A DNA stretch of 37,406 nucleotides from Fragilaria crotonensis (lineage: Eukaryota; Bacillariophyta; Fragilariophyceae; Fragilariales; Fragilariaceae), in contig JAKSYS010000619.1 of assembly GCA_022925895.1 (NCBI GenBank), positions 1-37,406 on the forward strand. Reading direction: 5' to 3'. The notes below the pieces were generated by a model. It had not been told where the DNA came from, did not search any database, and worked only from the letters and a program-made list of their open reading frames with translations. Each line of letters opens with the position of its first letter. The stretch's first letter is position 1. The position numbers and the translations under genes are program-made. Shown piece by piece: positions 22,041 to 32,010 of this stretch.

Positions 22041-22574
22041 TAAGCTTCAAATGTCTATTTTGAGGAATTGAATGACAACAATCAACAAATCCCATTCCCT
22101 TGCTGCAGTGCAATGAATGCGTAGGAGGTCAGGTCCATGATCCCTGTCGTTGGTCATTGACAGGACTACTGGTAGGATACCGAGAGCTTGTACTGTACCG
22201 TTGACATGCACATCGTGTGTCTTGGGTGTCTTGTGTCGGAGTCGGCATGCGTACTGTACATTGTACTTTTACGGAGTAGTAGCACTGTTCTAGAATACGA
22301 GCACTCCAGTGCAGTTTATGTGTACCTTAACCTTAACAAGCCCACAATCAGGTTTTCGTTCTCTACTGCTACTAATGCCATGCTTACTACAGTTCAATGC
22401 CTACCGTGCCAGGTGTAGGAGTACGGAGGACTAAGTAGGTCTACTGGCATGTGCCGCCGTTACGCCACTTTTCATATGAGTACAAGGCACAAGTACCAAC
22501 TATATGACTATAAGCATCCACACGGAAGCAGCACAGCACACCCCAAACGAAATAATACAACAACATTTGATACG
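22041..22574. promoter_or_regulatory. Divergent region between BEACH and BolA genes
   Basis: 534 bp with no supported gene between two divergently transcribed genes, so it probably contains both promoters. GTAC-rich motifs occur at 22187-22300 and near 22485-22500. No TATA box can be assigned with confidence. Confidence 0.4.
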
Positions 22575-23110
22575 ATGACAACAACGATAGTTGAAAAGGT
22601 GAAGGAAAAGGTGCGTTGAGCTACAGTCACAGGACGAATGAAAGAAGTGTTCGATTGTTGTATTGTTGTAATCAGACGGCTAACGTTGGAGATCACTGAA
22701 GATTATATTGGGCTTACTTTGATCAATCTTGTGGGTACTTGTCACAGTACTCTGCCGTGCGCAACACTTCATATCAGCTTCCCTCGTTTCGTTGTTATAT
22801 ATACTTTGTAACACAACCATACTTATCAACACACTCGTACGACTCGACCCAAATTATATATTGCGCACAACAGATGCAATCGCAGCTCCATGCGCAGCAT
22901 GTGGAATGCGTGGACGTTTCGGACAATGGTTGTGATGGTGGTGCCAAGTTGGAACTGTTGGTAGTGAGCTCCCTCTTCGAAGGGAAAGCTCCATTGGCAC
23001 GTCATCGTTTGGTCAATACTGCAGTATCAGAATTGATGGATGGCATTCATGCCCTCACTATCCAGGCTTGGACACCCGCACAGTATGAAGCTAAACAGCA
23101 ATCGTTGTGA
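22575..23110 (+). CDS. BOLA2: BolA-family protein (BolA2/Fra2-like), two exons
   Basis: Exon 1 (22575-22610) encodes only MTTTIVEKVKEK. A 263-nt GT-AG intron (GTGCGT to ACAACAG) leads in phase 0 to exon 2 (22874-23110), for a total of 90 residues, the usual BolA2 size. The first exon supplies the N-terminal helix that BolA proteins have before the HVECVDVSD strand. Exon 2 has the family signature LLVVSSLFEGKAPLARHRLVN with the invariant His, then HALTIQAWTPAQ. A Cys lies in the loop before it (DNGCDGGAK), where BolA2/Fra2 proteins carry the Fe-S ligand, although the loop seems two residues longer. BolA2 proteins pair with CGFS monothiol glutaredoxins to bind [2Fe-2S] clusters in iron signalling and cluster delivery. 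An unspliced reading from 22739 lacks the family's N-terminal helix and was not chosen. Confidence 0.82.
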
Positions 23111-23825
23111 CCACTGTTTACCCCACTGTCTACTAGTGTGGACACTTAGTCTGCCGGCTGGGTACTGTCAAGGGAGCACCATCAGATGTCTCACCAATCG
23201 AGAAGACGAATTAGCGTACTTTTTGCTTCAGCATTCAACAATAAACAGTCCTGGTTTTCATGTTGGGTTACGTGCAACGAGGCACTGAAGGCGTGCGTTT
23301 AACATTTGCTCCGGGGTGCCAGGAACCAATTGGATTCCGGTACCAGGTATCATCTAATTCGGCATAGTAGTTGATGCTTGATGTGAGCACTTATGCCAAT
23401 GCGTACCTTGCCGATGTTAGCGATGTTGAGGAGGGATTCTGGCGATGAGACATTCGTGATGTACCATAATTGTTTTCCGTTTGATCGGCTGTGAAAACAT
23501 AGAAGGTGCATTTTGAGACATTGGCCGGATCGTCGCCGCAAGAATTCGTCACATATTGGTCCCTGAATGGTCGATGAATCGCATCTCCGGACTTCTCCGC
23601 GGTGTGCCCTATCTTCATACCATTTCGACCGAATGACGACTTGGTGAGTTAATGTGGGACGAGCAAGCGCTAGCCTCGAGAGACAACATACAGAAGATAG
23701 ATCGACGCCTTTACGTCCGCGGACTATGTATTGTTAGATCTATCTGCGACAAGTCATCCCATCTTCCATCCGACTGGGTTGCGCCTTCTACAAAAATCAA
23801 GCATCTCGCCACCGTCGTGGCGCCT
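23111..23825. other. Intergenic, no gene seen
   Basis: About 0.7 kb between the convergent BolA and DUG3-like genes. Short ORFs on both strands show no recognisable motifs. It presumably contains the two 3' UTRs. Confidence 0.4.
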
Positions 23826-25051
23826 TTACTTCAAAATACTGGTTCGGCGGCGCAACAGACGGAGCTCGGGGTGCTTTCCGCGGGTGCACCACATGATGCT
23901 GTTACGAGGCATGGGATGCCACGTGTGTGTCTTGGTGAGCGGGTTGCTGGCGACAATAAACGAGGCCTTGGTCGGATCCACATCCACCAAGACTTTACCA
24001 GGACGACTCTCGTGCCTCTCGAGGTGAATGGCCTTTTCGTCGTAGTTGCTCGTGTTACTTCCACTTTCGTCGGAATCATCAGAAGAGGTTTCTTCCTTAT
24101 CGCTCTCTTCCGTTGATGATCTGGGAATCGAAAATAGTGATCCCTTTTCGTTCGTGAGTTCTTCAAAGAGATGCTTGGCAGTGCCAAAGGCAAAGTAGAG
24201 GGAAGGAGGCGGAATGTCGGGACTCTTATCACAGAAGCGTGTCACTACCATCGTGTCTCCATCCGTTACCGAAAAGTTGCAAGTCGAATATCCTTCTGTG
24301 AGACCCAATTCCTCCAGAAAATTCTCAATTTGGTGCAGTGTCCTCTTGAGAGCGGCCACAAGGCGCTTCGCCCCAAATGGCTTCGTTTGAGCATAGGGAG
24401 ATCCTTCCTCGTAATCATCCTCTTACAAATTGGTCAAAAAGAGTGCAAAGATGCATTCGCTGTCAGTTGTCCCACGAATATTCTCAAAGGCTTCGTCGGT
24501 GACTTGTTCCAGGAATCGGCGACGAATAGATGCGAACTGGTCGATCCGTCCATTGTGACAAAACAAGAGACGACCCGCCTTGAACGGATGGCAGTTGGGA
24601 TGAGAAATTCCAGTATTCTTGGACGCTGCACGAACATGCGCCATGATACAGTTGCTGCTCGTTGCCAGGCATATCTCGCGTAGATTTTCATTGTTCCATG
24701 CTGGTGAAATATCTTTGAAGACTGCGGCCTTGGTCGAGCATGCGGGTTTTCAATATCAGTGTGACCGTTGGAGGAAGCTTTCGTGCAAGTGTTGGAATGT
24801 TCGGTCATGCTGTTGCCGAAAAGATTCGAAAAGGTACTAGTATCGACATCAGGAGCTGGCCTGATGGCAGCATTTGTATGGTACCAACCAACGCCAAAGC
24901 CATCACCGTTCATGTGAGCGTTGTTGATTAAATCGGCACCTGGATGGAAGGAAGCGTCCCGACTGAGCTTCACGAGAGAATTACTGGGAGCGAGAACAAT
25001 ATCCGACAAAGAGACGCTCTCGGCAGAGATAAGAGTAATCCAGCGACACAT
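23826..25051 (-). CDS. DUG3: DUG3-like class II glutamine amidotransferase; in-frame TAA within a likely second intron
   Basis: It begins MCRWIT, with Cys2 as the N-terminal nucleophile of class II amidotransferases, then the NGDGFGVGWY motif. Exon 1 is 25051-24838. A 116-nt intron (24837-24722, acceptor inferred) restores the family motif SPAWNNENL, followed by IMAHVRAAS, NCHPF, CHNGRIDQF and GTTDSECIFALFLT. Then TAA occurs at 24425-24423, inside TTT|GTAAGAG, a good donor. The acceptor at 24344-24343 gives an 84-nt, phase-matched intron, and the frame continues with NFSVTDGDTMVVTRF to a stop at 23826. An acidic Ser-rich stretch (SDKEETSSDDSDESG) lies near the C-terminal third. DUG3 acts with DUG2 in glutathione degradation in yeast. 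The alternative is a nonsense mutation: the 28 codons after TAA also read like protein. The exon structure is less sure than the family. Confidence 0.75.
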
Positions 25052-25390
25052 GCTTCAGAACCGCAGTAGAAGGTGACTTGAATTGGCACAGGATGGGATG
25101 ATTGATATGAGCTTGCTCTCTTAATGTTCTCAATATATTTTAATAGTAAACTGTGACTTCGACCTTGGTCATCTTCCATCTCCTCTCTTCCACAATAAGG
25201 TTCATTATAATTCCTTCCATCAGATGTTACACGAACCAGCTAATAACTGCCTTCGTGGGATTATGTTGATTGGTAGGAGTGCCCAGTTGTTGCGCTCGTG
25301 ATTCGTAGGACATCGATTATTTTTGTGGGATTTGCAACTCCGATGCACGACTTGAGATGCTAAACTCCCTGTAGAGTCTTCAGTACAATC
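25052..25390. other. Intergenic, DUG3-like promoter side; ends at the retrotransposon insertion site
   Basis: No gene is seen. This should hold the promoter of the minus-strand DUG3-like gene. The last five bases before the LTR, CAATC (25386-25390), are the left copy of a presumed 5-bp target duplication. Confidence 0.4.
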
Positions 25391-26042
25391 TGATATGGTT
25401 CGGGTTAACGGAACCTAGCGACGCGCAGGTCGGCATAGGGTTCGGGTTAAGAACCAGGACGTAACCGTTACGGGGTACGCCCCCAGTAGGTAAGTGTCTA
25501 GTACGACACTGACTACTGCTCAGTTCATCTATAAACGGTACAGCTACGCAGTGCTGTCTACCGCTACAGATAACGATACATGTACTATCTGTCGTTCTAT
25601 CGCTACACGTATGTGCGAGAGACTGACTAGTATAAATATCGCGTGTCGTATAGTGGGCACTGTCTATTAGTTTATCGTTATGTACAGTAACGGTAAACTC
25701 AGACGTGCGCGTACTATCGACGGGCAGAGGAAGTTGTGTGCGAAAGGTACTGTTGTACCGGTCGCCGTGTTGTGTTGTGTTGTCGTTATTGTTGTAGTGA
25801 GTACCGTCGTACTCACTACGTATATTTGTACAGCACGGTATGTATGATGTCATGACGACGGCGGGTAAAAACGCGTCATGGTCGATCATCATCATCGTGC
25901 GAAAAATATGTGCAGTAAGTAAAAAGGTGAGTGACACTAAAATATGAAAAATTGACAATTGTGGGAAGAAATGAAGGGCGACCGAAATGAGAGGTCTGAT
26001 TGAAGGGGAGTGTTCCTTGGAACAATCAGGAACACTCCTCAT
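25380..26042 (-). CDS. ORF inside the 3' LTR, about 220 codons, function unknown
   Basis: Open from the ATG at 26042 in the sense direction of the element through almost the whole LTR, and into the flank for a few codons. The product has a basic, Ser/Pro-rich start, one hydrophobic stretch near residues 20-45 (SVALHFFPQLSIFHILVSLT) and a Thr/Asp-rich remainder. It matches no family I know. An ORF this long is not expected often by chance in 902 bp, but LTR sequence is mainly regulatory. It may be untranslated. Confidence 0.3.
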   Translation of the reverse strand: MRSVPDCSKEHSPSIRPLISVALHFFPQLSIFHILVSLTFLLTAHIFRTMMMIDHDAFLPAVVMTSYIPCCTNIRSEYDGTHYNNNDNTTQHGDRYNSTFRTQLPLPVDSTRTSEFTVTVHNDKLIDSAHYTTRDIYTSQSLAHTCSDRTTDSTCIVICSGRQHCVAVPFIDELSSSQCRTRHLPTGGVPRNGYVLVLNPNPMPTCASLGSVNPNHIRLY

Positions 26043-26292
26043 ATCAATCACGGTCAGCAGCGTACGGCTGCGTTGTTTTTCGTAAACGAGGCGTTGAGCG
26101 TCGTTTGAAAATCAATGTACAAACTCGAGGAACGAGATGAACATGATTTGAATCGACGTGAGTTTTGATTCCAGTCGTGCAGTGTCGCACTGGTTACTGG
26201 AGCACGGATGTAATGTTTTACTGTGCATGCGAGCGACAGTTTAGGGATAGGGATAATAGAAAAATATGTAGGGCGATACGGAATGTTTAACA
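25391..26292 (-). repeat. 3' LTR (902 bp)
   Basis: In element orientation it begins TGTTAAACATTCC and ends CCATATCA, so it has the TG...CA termini. Base-by-base reading against the other LTR shows a constant offset of 11112 and no difference that I could see. It contains an 11-bp perfect hairpin with a 4-nt loop (25794-25819), a 10-bp inverted repeat (26007-26038) and a sense ORF of about 220 codons from the ATG at 26042. Confidence 0.95.
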
Positions 26293-26300
26293 CCCCTCTT
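26293..26300 (-). promoter_or_regulatory. Polypurine tract
   Basis: Minus-strand AAGAGGGG directly before the 3' LTR start (TGTTA). It is the expected primer for plus-strand DNA synthesis, and abutting the LTR is the canonical place. Confidence 0.85.
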
Positions 26301-26303
26301 GAA

Positions 26304-28260
26304 TCAAATCTCTGTAGATTCACTTGTAGATTGTAGCATGTGATCAGGAAGTGTACAGAAGACTTTGTCAATGTGTTGATCAATTTTGGAAGAGACTTGT
26401 GTTTTTGTGAGGATGTCGGCAAGTTGAGAATCGCAAGGTATCCAATGTAGTTGATGTATACCGTCTTGTTGGCCTTGACGGACATAGTGGAAACGTCGTT
26501 CGATGTGACGAGTCTTGCGGGTTAATTTGCCGTTCTTGGCGATCTGCACAGTGGCTTCGTTGTCGATCATGAGAATCGATGGAATGGTTGGAAGACGCTG
26601 CATAGATTCGCGCCAATGTTTGGTTCCGAGATATGTCATGTCGTAGAGTAGCATCCGAATGTGAGCTGTGGCCATGGATGCAGAGCATGCGGCCATGTAT
26701 TCGGCCTCGGACGTTGACATAGCAATTGGTGTTGGCATCGTAGAGTTGGCTTCGATGAGAGCACCGTTGTGGAAGATCATATAACCGACAGTAGAGCGGC
26801 CAGTGTCAGGGCAATCTTGCCAGCTGGCGTCGGAAAATACGGTTAAGTCGGAATGGGGAATGCGGTGTTGACGACATATGTCGTAAACAGGGTTGGTCGT
26901 GGCATCCGGGTAGAACTTGATGGCATAATATGGGCGACGGCGTAGGTAGCCAATCAGCCAGATAAGAGCACGGAAGTCGAGTTCGCCAGGGCAGACGCAG
27001 GCTTTTGCAAGTTTGCAGACTGCGAAGAGGATATCAGCACGGGTGTTGTAGGCAAGATAGAGTAGCGTACATACAGCGGAGCGGAATGGGAGGCGTTTCG
27101 TGTTGTTCGACAACTTGTTTGTCATGATCGGTGACAGGTCGATTGTCTTTACTGAAGGTGTAATCCGGTGGGAATGGTGTTTCACGTTCAGGGAACTCGG
27201 AGTTGGGATCGTAACGTTGCAAAGTGTTGAGAACGTAGCGATGTTGGTCGAGAGTGTAGGTTTTGTCTTTGTGTTGATGGATACGCATTTGCAAGAACCA
27301 TTGAGCAGGTCCAAGGAACTTGACGTCAAAGCGATTGCGGACAGATTCTTCGAATTCTTTTTCGATGGCGTCATTGCTGCCAGCGTAGAGCATGTCGTCG
27401 ACAAAGAAGAGAAGGCGTAACCATTGGTTGTGTTTGTTGTAAAAGACAAAATAGGAGGGTTCAGACTGGGATTGGATGAATCCTTTGGAGTAAAGCCATT
27501 CAGAGAATTCAATGTTCCAATATTTTCCAGAGTAAACAAGTCCATAGATTCCCTTGTTCAAAAGGGCTGGAGTTCCAAAGTATTTAGCATATTCAGGGAA
27601 GTAATATGCATACTCAAGTGGAAGTCTGACAAAGTGGCGACCGATGACTTTGGCTTGTAGATATGCGCCAATGAAGTCGGCACTTTTGAGAGTGCGGTGG
27701 GATGCACAGATTGTTGAGAGAAGTAACTTGACCCTCTTGAAGATGCACAGGGTGACCATGTGTCCTCAAAAGGTTGAGGTACCTCAATTGGGATGGTGTT
27801 AGTTGTCTTGCTGGATTCAGGATTGTTTTCAGCATTGTCTTGTTTTTGTTGTTGGAGAAATTGCTGGTAAGCAGCTTTAGTTTTCTTCAATCGTCGTTTT
27901 TCCAAGTCGCCACGGGCGACAAGGCGAGCTTTAAGTTTTTCAAGTTTACCAGTTGCAGTTTGTTTTGCTTTCAAGACAAGTTTGACAGGGATGATGAGTT
28001 CATCTTTCCGGGGTTGTTCACCCAGAATGAAGGTATCGTGGTCGATTAAGTTCTTGATTTCCATGCGAATAGCATGTAGCCAGGCATTGCGGACGTCATC
28101 GTCAAGTTTGAGAACGGCTTTGAAGGATTGCGGTTCAGGGAGATACTTGTCCACGGGATCGTCGGTGGGCGAAGTTGTGGATGCGTCAACGGCGAGCATG
28201 GCAGTGTGGATGGGATCAACTGATGGCAGAGATTCAGCACACTCTTGGAAGTATAAAGTC
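26304..28260 (-). CDS. pol: Retrotransposon Pol: reverse transcriptase and RNase H region (frame-broken)
   Basis: The RT starts after the linker, with NAWLHAIRMEIKNLIDHDTF and KARLVARGD, the typical copia RT opening (RVT_2). KSADFIGAYLQA and the catalytic FVDDMLYAGSN (codons near 27408-27380) follow in another frame. RNase H in a third frame has SDASWQDCPDTGRSTVGY, STSEAEYMA and MIDNEATVQIAKNG, so the D-E-D catalytic residues are present. It ends ADILTKTQVSSKIDQHI at 26304. Breaks occur near 27731 (a CCC run on the + strand) and near 27090. Each piece is full length and conserved, so only the frame is damaged. The product would copy the element RNA in virus-like particles. Confidence 0.85.
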
Positions 28261-29790
28261 ATTTCCTTGTGAAGTGGGGTGTGTCTCAGTTGGTGAAAGG
28301 TCCAGTTGATCAGCTGAGGAGTTGGTGGTGTTGGTCCAGGAGAGATGTCAGATTCTGTGATGGGATCAGTGTCATCAATATCATCTTCTGGATGGGCAGG
28401 GCTTGAAGGGCCATTGTCTTGTGCTTGTAAAAGTTGTTCAGAGTCATGGAGTTCTTCAAGATAGGTGGATGGTGTGATGCCTAGATTGGCAGCAGATCCG
28501 GTTTGGTGGACAATTGATGGTTCAGAGTTGTCCAAAGATTGGAGTCCATTGGGATCCAAGTGAGATCGGATGGGAATGGCTCCGGCAAAGGGCTTTGAAT
28601 CGAAGGCAAGGGCAGAGCTGAAGTCTTCATCAAAGTAGGCGTCGCGAGTGATTACGATGCGCTGAGGATGATCAGGAGAGTAAACTAGCCATCCGGCTGA
28701 GTTCTCTGGAAATCCGATGAAGATACCACGGGAAGCACGTTGGAGTTGTTGCTTATAGGTAATGAGCTTGTTGCGGAAGGTCGGTTCGTAGCGCTTGAAG
28801 TAGACAGGGCATCCAAATACACGGAAGTTTGCAAGGCTTGGTTTTCTGCCATAGCTGTATTGGAAGGGTGTGGTTGGGTTGCCATGTTGGTCAGTCACAT
28901 TCTTGGCTGGACAAGCATTAATAATGCTAACAGCATAGGCATGTGCATGATGGAAGAAGGCACCGCCAAGTCGGGCAGTGTTGAGAAGTACATTTGCAGT
29001 GTTGTGAACTTCTCTCCATTTGGCTTCACAGATGCCATTCATTTCTTGGTGTTCTGGAGCAGCAGCTTCAAGTTTAATTCCAAGGTTGGTGCATTCTGTG
29101 ATGAATTTTGCAGATGTAAAGGCAGATCCGGCATCAGTACGGATGAAGCGGACGGACTTTGTGCGGCCAAGTAGTTCTGTCTGAGTAAGCCAGGACTTAA
29201 GGGCTGTGATGATGGATGTGGTGCTTTCAGTTGGAAGTCCTATCCAGCCAGTTAGCTTGCCAGGTGTTGTGACAATAAAGAGGTAGGCTGAATAGTTTGT
29301 TGCAGTGGTGAGTCCAAACCGAAAGGGTTTCTCATGAGATCAAGGTGAAGTTGGTGAAACGGTTCTGAGCCTTGTCTGAGAGGAATTTTGCTGCGAGCGT
29401 GTTTTTGGCTGATCGAGATACGAATTGGCCAAGTGTTTTTGTCAATCGCAGGCGAGTGTATGATCATTCCAAGCGTGATGCAGGGATCCGGTCATGAGAT
29501 TGCGGAAATTTCTGTGCGCAAGGCGACGGGATATGGTCTCAAGAGGCAAAGAAGTTGTTGGTCTTGAGGTGTCAGCTTGTGTAGGATCAACATGTTGGTC
29601 AAATGCAGGGGAGAAGGAAGTTTCATCAGGTGTGGTGTCCACAGGTTGTGCCATGGTAGAAAAGGCATTCTGTGTTGGGAGTTCATGCAGGAGCAGGGGC
29701 CATGTGTATTTTGAATTGTTTGGGAACTGGATTGTAGTGGCTCTGTTCTGGATGATGACTGTGAAATTCTGGGTTGCAGAGATGGTTGTC
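28261..29790 (-). CDS. pol: Retrotransposon Pol: GAG-pre-integrase and integrase region (frame-broken)
   Basis: The order is the pre-integrase motif RRLAHRNFRNLMTGSLHHAW, then the integrase core. Catalytic residues are D (LHLDL, codon 29341-29339), D (RTDAGSAF, codon 29135-29133) and E (NGICEAKWR, codon about 29027), with exactly 35 residues between the last two (D,D35E). Downstream are the copia RVFGCPVYFKRYEP and GIFIGFPENSAGW motifs. The acidic linker to RT (DPITESDISPGP) runs to about 28260. Breaks lie near 29458, 29326 (GGG run) and at the protease junction near 29792. It would insert the cDNA with a 5-bp staggered cut, consistent with the candidate target duplication. Confidence 0.85.
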
Positions 29791-30220
29791 AGGAAAGAAG
29801 GCGGTGGCTGAGACCTTCAATATAATAAACATCAGTTAGGCCAAGGATAGACTTTTGTCCTTCATCAGAGGTGAAGTAGCAGTCAGTGGTTCCTTTGAAT
29901 GTTGAGATCTTGGTGGTTCCGTCAGCAAGAGAGACAGGGATGTGGCAGGCTTCAACATCACGAAGGTCGCTGAAAACGGGTGTATAATGACATGTGGCAC
30001 CACTGTCAGGTAGCCAGTTGTCAAGACTTGGTGGTCCAAATCTTTGATGTGTTGATAAGGGGTCTTCAGGGAAGAGTTCTGTTGAGCCTGTGTTGGGTGG
30101 AGAGTTTGGTGCTGATGGTAAGAAATCATTGTTGAGCAATGCTCTGTTGATTTCCATCTGAGGAGCATTGACATCAGGCCATGAGGTAACTGCAGATGGG
30201 CCATTGAAGGTGCCTGGAGG
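29791..30220 (-). CDS. pol: Retrotransposon aspartic protease region
   Basis: The motif WLPDSGATCHYTP contains the D-S-G-A active site of retroviral-type aspartic proteases (codons about 30008-29994). It is followed by the typical DGTTKISTFKGTTDCYF flap and the GLTDVYYIEGLSHRLLS strand that leads to integrase. It reads in a frame different from the preceding gag, with the change near a GG pair at 30219-30220. It would cleave the polyprotein. Confidence 0.85.
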
Positions 30221-32010
30221 TCACAGGTGGCCATGTATGCTTGATGGTGAAAAGCATGGGAGTTAGAAGCAGTTGAGTCAGTAATGAAGTAAGCACGCTG
30301 GTTGCGGGGTGCTGCATTTTCATTGTTTGGATTTCTGGGCGGCGGTCCTCCACGGTTGTTCTGGTTAGTTGATGAGCGATTGGCGGTTATGCATCGATTA
30401 GCATAGTGGCCAAGTCTACCACAGTTATTGCATACAATATTTGCAGCATTGGATGTGTTAGGGTTTCGTCTCACAGCTGGTGTGTTGTTTGGAGGGCGCC
30501 GTTGATTTCCATTGTTTGAAGATATCGGTCTGAGAGGAGGGCGTGAGCCGCGATTCTGTTGTTGAAAAGGGCGAGATTGTTGTGGTGTGCTTCTGCGATC
30601 ATTGTTGTTATGTTGTCTTGGTGGTGCAGGAGCTTGATTCGGTCCTCGATTGTTTGGTCGATGCGGTGGTCTGTTGTTTGAAGCAGTGTACGGTCGCATC
30701 ATAGAACTGAAGGCATGTTGTTGGCGTGGTGTGAAAACGCGCGTTGTGCCTTGGCGAGGGCGAGAGGATTGGTTTGAAAACGGTTGACGTGCAGAATTTG
30801 CATGCTGGTTGTAATTGCGTTGATTTTGGGAAGGGAGAGTGAGTCCACGCGAGTCGTCGATGTTCAGCAAATGGCTCTCAAGTTCCGCAAAAGTGGGTAG
30901 TTCTTCGTCATTCAACTCAGCTCGACGGATGTCGGCGTCAAAACGTTGGTAGGAAGCAGCATAAAAGTGGTGATTGCTGCCGCCACGGATGGTTCGCTTG
31001 ATAATGTCGGCATCGGTGTTAGGGATACCGGCATGATAGCAGTCGCGCGTTAGAGTCCGAATGCGATTCAAGTATGATGTCGCAACTTCTTGGTGACCTT
31101 GTTTGATCGAGTAGAAGGATTCGCGCGTGCGTTCAATGTGATCTTGGGTGAGTGGAGCACAATGACGTCTTAGAGTCAGAATGGCAGTTCTGGCATCAGG
31201 TGGACAGTCAATGATGTGCTTCTGGCAAGGATCACTGATGTTGGTGAAGATCAGGTTGTAGAGTGCTGTGCCAATGCATGGATGGGAGTAGCTGATTTGC
31301 TTTGGCCAGAGGTCAAAGACATTGCGTGTCCATGGGGATATGTTGCAAACAATTCAAGGTTGTCCATAAAGGCATTGAACTGACGTCGTCGTTGGAGAAG
31401 ATCACTTGGATAGTTCAGCTTTCAAGGTTTGCAGTCTTGGCGTATTTCAGGAGCGTTCTTGTCAGATCTTCAATCGGAGGATATGTGAAGTCGGTTCTTG
31501 TTGATGAAGTCAGGGCATCAGGAGAACCTAAGGGAATCTGAGGCGGTCCGTTGTCGTCTTCTTGTTCGTCGTCTTGGTCGTCGTCGTCGAAGAATGTCTC
31601 TTGTCTTGGCGGGTAAGCGAACGTTGGGTGAGTTTCTGAGCGTTTTGTCGGTAACGGAGCGTTTGGTCTTGACGTTGGTGTTTTGGGAACAATTTCAGCG
31701 GGTGGAGGCTGGGTTTGGTCTGCTGTGTCGGACAAGGGGGTTTTTGGTGTTAGAATTTGTCCGACTGCACGTGACAGACGCTGCAAGGGATTCGACGGAT
31801 TTTCTGTCGGATTTTGTTGCGAAGTGTCAATAAAAGGAGCAGGAGTGTCAGAAATGGGTGAGTTTTCAGGAATTGCTGACGTTTCATGTTCTGTTTCGTC
31901 AATTTCGGTAGAACTGTCTGAGTTTTCAGGATTGGGGTTGCAGGTTCGATTCCCGGGTTGTTTTCCGGTAGAAGCGATGATCTGCGTGTTAGAACAACTA
32001 ATGCATTGTG
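30221..32010 (-). CDS. gag: Retrotransposon Gag (frame-broken)
   Basis: The N-terminal part is a Pro/Thr/Asp-rich segment with an acidic run (FFDDDDQDDEQEDDNG, near 31590). The conserved core has LLQRRRQFNAFMDNL and ISDPCQKHIIDCPPDARTA. RTRESFYSIKQGHQEVATSY follows, with the LNRIRTL and YHAGIPNTDADIIKR helices known from copia gag. A long Asn/Arg/Pro-rich segment precedes one CCHC zinc knuckle, CNNCGRLGHYANRC (30432-30391), for RNA binding. Frame changes lie at 31420-31422 (TTT run), 31334-31337 (GGGG run) and about 31934-31937 (GGGG run) on the + strand. There is no ATG in the frame of the N-terminal segment between its upstream stop and 31415, so it is probably read from further upstream. 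Confidence 0.82.

Noticed and set aside
22739-23110. Unspliced 123-codon reading of the BolA gene
   Set aside because: Its first 45 residues have no BolA character, whereas the small upstream exon supplies the expected helix with clean splice sites.
30150-30230. Programmed frameshift between gag and pol
   Set aside because: The change of frame here is only one of about 16 of the same kind along the element, so a dedicated recoding site is not supported.
31943-31953. Exact B-box-like motif GGTTCGATTCC on the + strand, suggesting a tRNA
   Set aside because: The T-stem pairs at only 3 of 5 positions, and no anticodon arm, A box or acceptor stem can be built upstream; it lies in coding sequence of the retroelement.
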